This document shows, one piece after another, positions 59,568 to 64,000 of a DNA stretch of 64,000 bases. Position numbers and translations under genes: made by a program. Location: assembly GCA_031291235.1 (NCBI GenBank), contig JARLJL010000009.1, positions 372,208 through 436,207 of the forward strand, written 5' to 3'. Positions within the stretch are counted from its first letter, which is position 1. Each line of letters opens with the position of its first letter. A model generated the notes under the pieces. It did no database searches, was not told the origin of the DNA, and saw only the letters and a program-made list of their open reading frames with translations. Source of the DNA: Sulfuriferula sp. (GTDB lineage: Bacteria; Pseudomonadota; Gammaproteobacteria; Burkholderiales; Sulfuriferulaceae).

Positions 59568-60023
59568 TTAGCCGATGATGAACAAAGGTTCGCCGTATTC
59601 GACAGGCTGACCGTTCTCGACCAGGATAGCCTTGATAACGCCGGAATGATCCGATTCAATTTCATTGAGCAGTTTCATTGCTTCAATAATGCATAAAGTG
59701 TCGCCTGCGTTGACGCTTTGTCCGACTTCTGCAAATGACTTGGCACCAGGGCTGGATGCACGATAGAAGGTACCAACCATGGGCGATTTGATAACATGCC
59801 CGTCAATGGCGGCTGGTTCAGTGCTGAGCGTTGCGGCTGCGGCAACCGGCTGGGATGGAATTGCCGGCGCCGGCGCAGGGGCTGCACCCATGTAGAATGG
59901 TTGCTGCTGATTTTGCAATATGCTGGCTATGCGAACCTTTTCTTCGCCTTCAGTAATTTCGAGCTCGGCAATGCCGGATTCCTGTACGAGGTCGATGAGT
60001 TTTTTAAGTTTTCTCAGATCCAT
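59568..60023 (-). CDS. accB: Biotin carboxyl carrier protein of acetyl-CoA carboxylase
   Basis: A 151-residue carrier. [32 protein letters not shown] at the N-terminus, an Ala/Pro linker (about residues 45-70) and a biotinyl domain with [17 protein letters not shown], whose Lys (about 117) is biotinylated. It sits between aroQ (three bases upstream) and accC. Confidence 0.97.
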   Translation of the reverse strand: MDLRKLKKLIDLVQESGIAELEITEGEEKVRIASILQNQQQPFYMGAAPAPAPAIPSQPVAAAATLSTEPAAIDGHVIKSPMVGTFYRASSPGAKSFAEVGQSVNAGDTLCIIEAMKLLNEIESDHSGVIKAILVENGQPVEYGEPLFIIG

Positions 60024-60026
60024 GAT

Positions 60027-60500
60027 TTAAACCTTGCGGGTAAGTTGGGTAAGCGCGTATTCGAGGGCAAGCTCATAAGATTGTGCACCCAGGCCGCTGA
60101 TAACACCGATAGCCAAATCGCTAAAATAGGAATGATGGCGGAAAGGTTCGCGGGCGAATACGTTGGATAAATGAATTTCTACAAAAGGAATGGCAACGGC
60201 GGCAAGCGCATCGCGCAATGCGACGCTGGTATGAGTAAATGCTGCGGGGTTAATAAGAATGAAATCGATATTGTTGTGAGCATCATGTATGCACTTAATC
60301 AACTCGGCTTCGCTGTTGCTTTGAAAGTTGCTTAACGTCACCTTAGCTGCGTTCGCTCGCAACTGCAAACGGGCATTAATATCAGCCAAAGTATCGTGCC
60401 CATAATGCGCCGGCTCACGCATTCCCAACATATTAAGGTTGGGCCCGTGTATCACAAGTACGCGTTTGCCGGATTGCGAGTTAGTGGAATTTTCATTCAT
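60027..60500 (-). CDS. aroQ: Type II 3-dehydroquinate dehydratase
   Basis: A 157-residue shikimate-pathway enzyme, 3-dehydroquinate to 3-dehydroshikimate. [17 protein letters not shown] (residues 19-35, catalytic Tyr), [16 protein letters not shown] (about 84-99) and [20 protein letters not shown] (about 108-127, catalytic His) are the family motifs. An N-terminal 10-residue polar extension precedes the fold. It is followed closely by accB, a widespread aroQ-accB-accC arrangement. Confidence 0.96.
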   Translation of the reverse strand: MNENSTNSQSGKRVLVIHGPNLNMLGMREPAHYGHDTLADINARLQLRANAAKVTLSNFQSNSEAELIKCIHDAHNNIDFILINPAAFTHTSVALRDALAAVAIPFVEIHLSNVFAREPFRHHSYFSDLAIGVISGLGAQSYELALEYALTQLTRKV

Positions 60501-60566
60501 AGCCGCAAGTTTGCCGAAATTACGCGGTATTGTCCAGACGTTTAACGAAAATTGCTGTAAGTCACT

Positions 60567-61115
60567 TTAATGATTTTGTAATAATGGGGCGACGATAGCA
60601 GTCAATTTCGGCCCGGTAAGACCGCCAACTTCGGTAGCAATTATCTTACCGTTCCGGTCGATTATGACGGTATACGGCAAGCCGCCCAGACGGTTACCGC
60701 TGGTCTGCGAAAGGGCGACCGCTTCCAGATCGCCGACCAGTACCGGGTAGTTAATCCCTGCTTCGTCGACGTAACTTTGAATTTTCGCCTTTTCGTCGAG
60801 CGCGATGCCGATAAATTGCAGACCCTGTGCGCCATATTGCTTTTGCAGCTGAATAAACTCGGGAATTTCCTGACGGCAGGGCGGACACCAGGTTGCCCAG
60901 AAATTGATTACCAATACTTTACCGCGCCACTGGGCTATGGGTTGACTGACACCTGCCAAATCGGGTAGACGCGTATTGAAAATGGGATCGGACGACAGCG
61001 CCGTTACCGTCGTATTCGCGGCCGATTGTTGCCTATTGGCATATCGTTGATAGCCGTAGTAACCCACACCCAGCAGAGCGACGATGACGGTAGCCAGTAA
61101 TGTTTTTTTAATCAT
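60567..61115 (-). CDS. TlpA-family periplasmic thiol-disulfide reductase
   Basis: A 182-residue thioredoxin-fold protein anchored by one N-terminal membrane helix (about residues 5-22). WATWCPPCRQEIPEF (about 73-87) holds the WCPPC active site, and GGLPYTVIIDRNGKI the cis-Pro loop. The start overlaps the dsbD stop by four bases, so it probably receives electrons from DsbD and may serve cytochrome c maturation or envelope thiol repair. Confidence 0.92.
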   Translation of the reverse strand: MIKKTLLATVIVALLGVGYYGYQRYANRQQSAANTTVTALSSDPIFNTRLPDLAGVSQPIAQWRGKVLVINFWATWCPPCRQEIPEFIQLQKQYGAQGLQFIGIALDEKAKIQSYVDEAGINYPVLVGDLEAVALSQTSGNRLGGLPYTVIIDRNGKIIATEVGGLTGPKLTAIVAPLLQNH

Positions 61116-63319
61116 TTTTTTGCCAGCAGGCTATCCAGTAATGGTGAGAATTGGTCAGGGGACTGATAACCGATAACATGATCGGCGATTTCCTTGCCGG
61201 ACGGGCTGAAGAATATCATGGCCGGCGGCCCGAATACGCCAAAATGCTTGCGTAAGGCATCGTCATCGGCGCTGTTAGCGGTGATGTCCGCCTGCAATAA
61301 TACTACATTGGCCAGACGTTGCCGTATAACCGGATCGCTGAAGGTATTATGTTCCATTTCCTTGCACGATACGCACCAATCGGCATAAAAATCCAGCATG
61401 ACGGTTTTACCCGCAGATTGAGCGATTTTGTCGTTAAGCTCGGCAAGGTTGTGTACGCGTTGAAAAGTCAGTTTCTCCGACGCGGCTGCAGTTGTTACCA
61501 CTGGTTTGAATATGGATAAAGGTTGCAGCAATTCACGTCCGCCCGCCAGCATGCCGAGGATCAACGCTACGCCGGCGGTCAGCATGACGATGGCCAGCCC
61601 TTTCCACAGGCGCTGCCATCCCGATGCGTTATGCGCCAGAGGATCGAGCGCGTGCAAATAGATAGCGGAAATAATTAGCAATGCCGCCCATAGCAGCATT
61701 TGCGTCCATATGGCGATTAACGGCGTAATCAGCCAGATCGCAATGCCTATCATCAGTACGCCGAAGAAATTCTTTACTGCGTTCATCCATCCGCCTGCGC
61801 GCGGCAGTAATGTCCCGGCGGATAATCCGACCAGCAATAATGGCACGCCCATACCGATAGCCAGCGAAAATAATGCCCAACCGCCTAATACGGTATTGCC
61901 GGTTTGTGCGATATATGCCAGCGCGGCAGCCAGCGGCGGAGCAACGCAAGGGCCGACGATCAGGGCCGACAAACTGCCCATGATGAACACGCCGATGAAA
62001 TTGCCGCCTTTGACCTTGTTGCTGGCGTCGGAAAATTTGCTCTGTATGAAGCTCGGCAGCTGCAATTCGAAAAAGCCGAACATGGAAAGTGCCAACGCGA
62101 CGAATATACCGGCGCCGACGGAAAGGGCGATCGGATTCTGTAACGCATTGGAAATCAGTGTGCCTGACAAGGCGGCGGCCACGCCGGCGACAGCGTAGGT
62201 GATGGCCATGCCCAGGACATAAGCCAGCGATAACAGAAATCCGGATAAACGCGTGACCTGCTTTTGCCCCGCAATAATGCCCGACAGAATGGGGATCATC
62301 GGAAACACGCAAGGCGTCAGCGCCAGCAACAGGCCGGCGCCGAAGAAGGTAACGATCACCACCCAGAATTGCCCGCCTTGCAAAGCCCGCCGGATTTGCG
62401 AGTCTTCGTCGTTGCTTGTGGCTGCAGGGCTGGATGGTGCTGTCGGCGCGGCCACGCTGGCAGCTGAAGGGCCGGCACCCAGTTTGATTAGTTGCGTTTG
62501 CGGCGGATAACAGATGCCCTTTTCGCTACAGCCCTGGTAATCGACGGCGATCTGGATAGCCTCATCCGGGTTAAGCGCGCGGCTTAACGTTAAATGCGCA
62601 GCAAAATCATGGTGAAACACTTTCATTTCGCCGAAGTTAGGGTCGGTTTTGGTGTCGGCAGCGGGGAAATCGGTTTTGGCAACAGCGATGCTGGCCGGTG
62701 TCTTCACGGTAAAATGAATCTTGTTCAGATATAAATAGTATTGCGGTGCAATATTGAAATTGGCCTCTATCGTTGTTGGGCTGGACAGCGCAAGTTTGAC
62801 GCCGAATGCCTGTTCCGGGGACAGGAAGTCATCGACAGTATTGGCAGCAGGACCGCCCAGCGAGCTCAGTGCTGCAGGTACCGAAGCCGGTGCTATCGGT
62901 GCGGCAGGAACGGGGGGCAGGGTGAACTGCTTGGTGCTGTCTATCGGGGTATAGCATACGCCCGCTTCGGCACAGCCCTGAGCCGTGCTTTTGAGCGTAA
63001 TGCTGGTCGCACTGGTGCGGGTAAACGGCAGCTTGATTCGTACTTCGTCATGATAAATTTCTACGCTGCCGAAGCTGGGGTCCTGCTTGATTTTCCCGGC
63101 AGGGAACTGGGGCGAGCCTAGCGTTGCTCCGTTAAGACTGAATTTGAATTTGTTGCGATATAAATAGTAGCCATTGGCAATCTGGTAACGTACTTCCAGG
63201 TGTCCGGTATCAAGGAGTTGCGCAGAAAATTTGAAAGCCTGTTCCGGCTCAAGCAGATCATCGGCATGGACGGCTATAATCTGGCTGAAAAAAAGCATGA
63301 TAAGCGCAAAAAAACGCAT
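61112..63319 (-). CDS. dsbD: DsbD, transmembrane thiol-disulfide reductase with duplicated N-terminal domain
   Basis: A 735-residue protein, longer than typical DsbD (about 565-600). After the signal peptide come two copies of the N-terminal beta domain: residues about 22-140 (LLEPEQAFKFSAQ ... CAEAGVCYTPID) and about 165-290 (FLSPEQAFGVKLAL ... CSEKGICYPPQTQ), each with its Cys pair. The eight-helix electron-transfer domain (about 325-590, PCVFPMIPILSG and GPCVAPPLAAAL) and a C-terminal thioredoxin domain (DFYADWCVSCKEME) follow. It moves electrons from cytoplasmic thioredoxin to periplasmic thiol proteins. ATG 63319 starts the signal peptide. Confidence 0.93.
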   Translation of the reverse strand: MRFFALIMLFFSQIIAVHADDLLEPEQAFKFSAQLLDTGHLEVRYQIANGYYLYRNKFKFSLNGATLGSPQFPAGKIKQDPSFGSVEIYHDEVRIKLPFTRTSATSITLKSTAQGCAEAGVCYTPIDSTKQFTLPPVPAAPIAPASVPAALSSLGGPAANTVDDFLSPEQAFGVKLALSSPTTIEANFNIAPQYYLYLNKIHFTVKTPASIAVAKTDFPAADTKTDPNFGEMKVFHHDFAAHLTLSRALNPDEAIQIAVDYQGCSEKGICYPPQTQLIKLGAGPSAASVAAPTAPSSPAATSNDEDSQIRRALQGGQFWVVIVTFFGAGLLLALTPCVFPMIPILSGIIAGQKQVTRLSGFLLSLAYVLGMAITYAVAGVAAALSGTLISNALQNPIALSVGAGIFVALALSMFGFFELQLPSFIQSKFSDASNKVKGGNFIGVFIMGSLSALIVGPCVAPPLAAALAYIAQTGNTVLGGWALFSLAIGMGVPLLLVGLSAGTLLPRAGGWMNAVKNFFGVLMIGIAIWLITPLIAIWTQMLLWAALLIISAIYLHALDPLAHNASGWQRLWKGLAIVMLTAGVALILGMLAGGRELLQPLSIFKPVVTTAAASEKLTFQRVHNLAELNDKIAQSAGKTVMLDFYADWCVSCKEMEHNTFSDPVIRQRLANVVLLQADITANSADDDALRKHFGVFGPPAMIFFSPSGKEIADHVIGYQSPDQFSPLLDSLLAKK

Positions 63320-63441
63320 AAGTGAAATCCCCCGGAGCTTGTTGTTATACATTACGTACCAATATGGTTAAGATGTTTCTAGCGTCTGCAGCAGTCGGAC
63401 AGGCCGTATACAAAATTGTTCAGTAGAGTTGAAGGGCGACC

Positions 63442-63846
63442 ATGCGTTTTTTAATAGGCTTCATTATAGTGTTGAGTTTCCCTGCATTGGAAATTTATAC
63501 ACTGGTAAAAGTGTACCAAGCTATCGGCTGGTGGGTAATTGCATTGCTTGCCGTGTCTGCATTTGCCGGGGCGATGCTGATTGCAGAAGAGCGGCTGGCG
63601 TTTTTCGCCCGTATGATCATGACGGTACAGGGCGGCGGTTCGCCGTTTCGCGCCTTGTTCGAGAGCGGACGAACCATGCTGGCCGGCGGATTGTTAATTT
63701 TCCCCGGCGTTATCAGCGATGTGCTGGCTGTGCTGATTTTGTTGATACCCGCGCGTCTGTTCGGGCGCAAGTCGCAAGCGCCGGTGCCGTCCGATGTGAT
63801 AGAAGGTGAATTCCGGCGCGAAGATAACGACAGGCTGGGCCGTTAA
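63442..63846 (+). CDS. fxsA: FxsA family membrane protein
   Basis: A 134-residue protein with membrane segments at about residues 3-20, 26-45 and 75-102. FPALEIYTLVKVYQAIGWW and GRTMLAGGLLIFPGVISDVLAVLILLIP match FxsA, known in E. coli for suppressing phage T7 exclusion by the F plasmid; its normal role is unclear. It diverges from dsbD across a 122-base spacer. Confidence 0.9.
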   Translation: MRFLIGFIIVLSFPALEIYTLVKVYQAIGWWVIALLAVSAFAGAMLIAEERLAFFARMIMTVQGGGSPFRALFESGRTMLAGGLLIFPGVISDVLAVLILLIPARLFGRKSQAPVPSDVIEGEFRREDNDRLGR

Positions 63847-63897
63847 TCAGGCGGATTTGCTATACTAGCGCAGTCTCGATAAGGCAGAACAATCATC

Positions 63898-64000
63898 ATG
63901 ATTTCCCCCTTTAATGTAGTCATTCTCGCTGCCGGTCGCGGCACGCGCATGATGTCGGATTTACCCAAGGTATTGCACCCTCTGGCCGGCAGACCCATGC
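63898..64000 (+). CDS. glmU: GlmU, UDP-N-acetylglucosamine pyrophosphorylase (partial, first 34 codons)
   Basis: The frame from ATG 63898 reads [18 protein letters not shown] and then [15 protein letters not shown], the nucleotide-binding start of GlmU, which makes UDP-GlcNAc for peptidoglycan and lipopolysaccharide. The rest lies beyond the window. It follows fxsA by 51 bases. Confidence 0.92.
   Translation, partial: MISPFNVVILAAGRGTRMMSDLPKVLHPLAGRPM

Overview
The window is a bacterial chromosome segment spanning the replication-origin region. Gene content and order point to a betaproteobacterium, probably of the Nitrosomonadales (Gallionellaceae or Sulfuricellaceae type). The clues are def-fmt-htpX next to LysM-dprA-smg-topA, the rpmH-rnpA-yidD-yidC-mnmE / mnmG-rsmG-parA-parB-atp string beside dnaA-dnaN-gyrB without recF, and a dsbD-tlpA-aroQ-accBC-prmA operon. 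The genus is not determined. No tRNA, rRNA, CRISPR array, transposase or prophage was seen.

Left part (1-12.9 kb). msrPQ (methionine sulfoxide repair in the envelope) is cut by the left edge, followed by lysA-lptM and divergent cyaY. A small accessory patch follows: a GIY-YIG/DUF4357 protein, a 582-bp non-coding element with 37-bp inverted ends, a GNAT enzyme and an outer-membrane beta-barrel. The most interesting locus is 6.3-10.1 kb. An ECF sigma factor of SigF type and its membrane anti-sigma NrsF diverge from an operon encoding an exported MsrA, a membrane cytochrome b, a second YedY-type molybdoenzyme and a tiny exported methionine-rich peptide (MrpX-like). A GTAACC-N16-CGAA promoter lies just upstream. 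This matches the hypochlorite-scavenging system described in Azospira suillum, here with an added single-cysteine periplasmic MsrA. A Gly/Cys-tailed membrane protein and an EAL-like/HDOD signalling protein follow.

Middle part (12.9-34.4 kb). metX-metW (methionine synthesis) runs into an MCE/Mla-type lipid transport operon (permease with fused N-terminal STAS-like domain, ATPase, MlaD, auxiliary lipoprotein). Then come htpX, fmt and def on the minus strand and LysM-dprA-smg-topA on the plus strand. After two orphan small genes comes a heavy-metal RND efflux operon (outer-membrane factor, adaptor, CzcA-type pump) with its own response regulator and histidine kinase.

Origin region (34.4-49.3 kb). 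gyrB, dnaN and dnaA run leftwards, and rpmH through parB run rightwards. Two consensus DnaA boxes lie in the AT-rich dnaA-dnaN spacer. Two perfect parS palindromes flank dnaA, one upstream of gyrB and one between mnmE and mnmG. A membrane diguanylate cyclase gene sits between parA and parB. Base composition is visibly poorer in GC here than at the left end.

Right part (49.3-64 kb). The complete H+-type ATP synthase operon atpIBEFHAGDC ends at a strong terminator. The opposing operon dsbD-tlpA-aroQ-accB-accC-prmA-DUF3426 reads toward it, with a DsbD carrying two N-terminal sensor domains. fxsA and the first codons of glmU complete the window.
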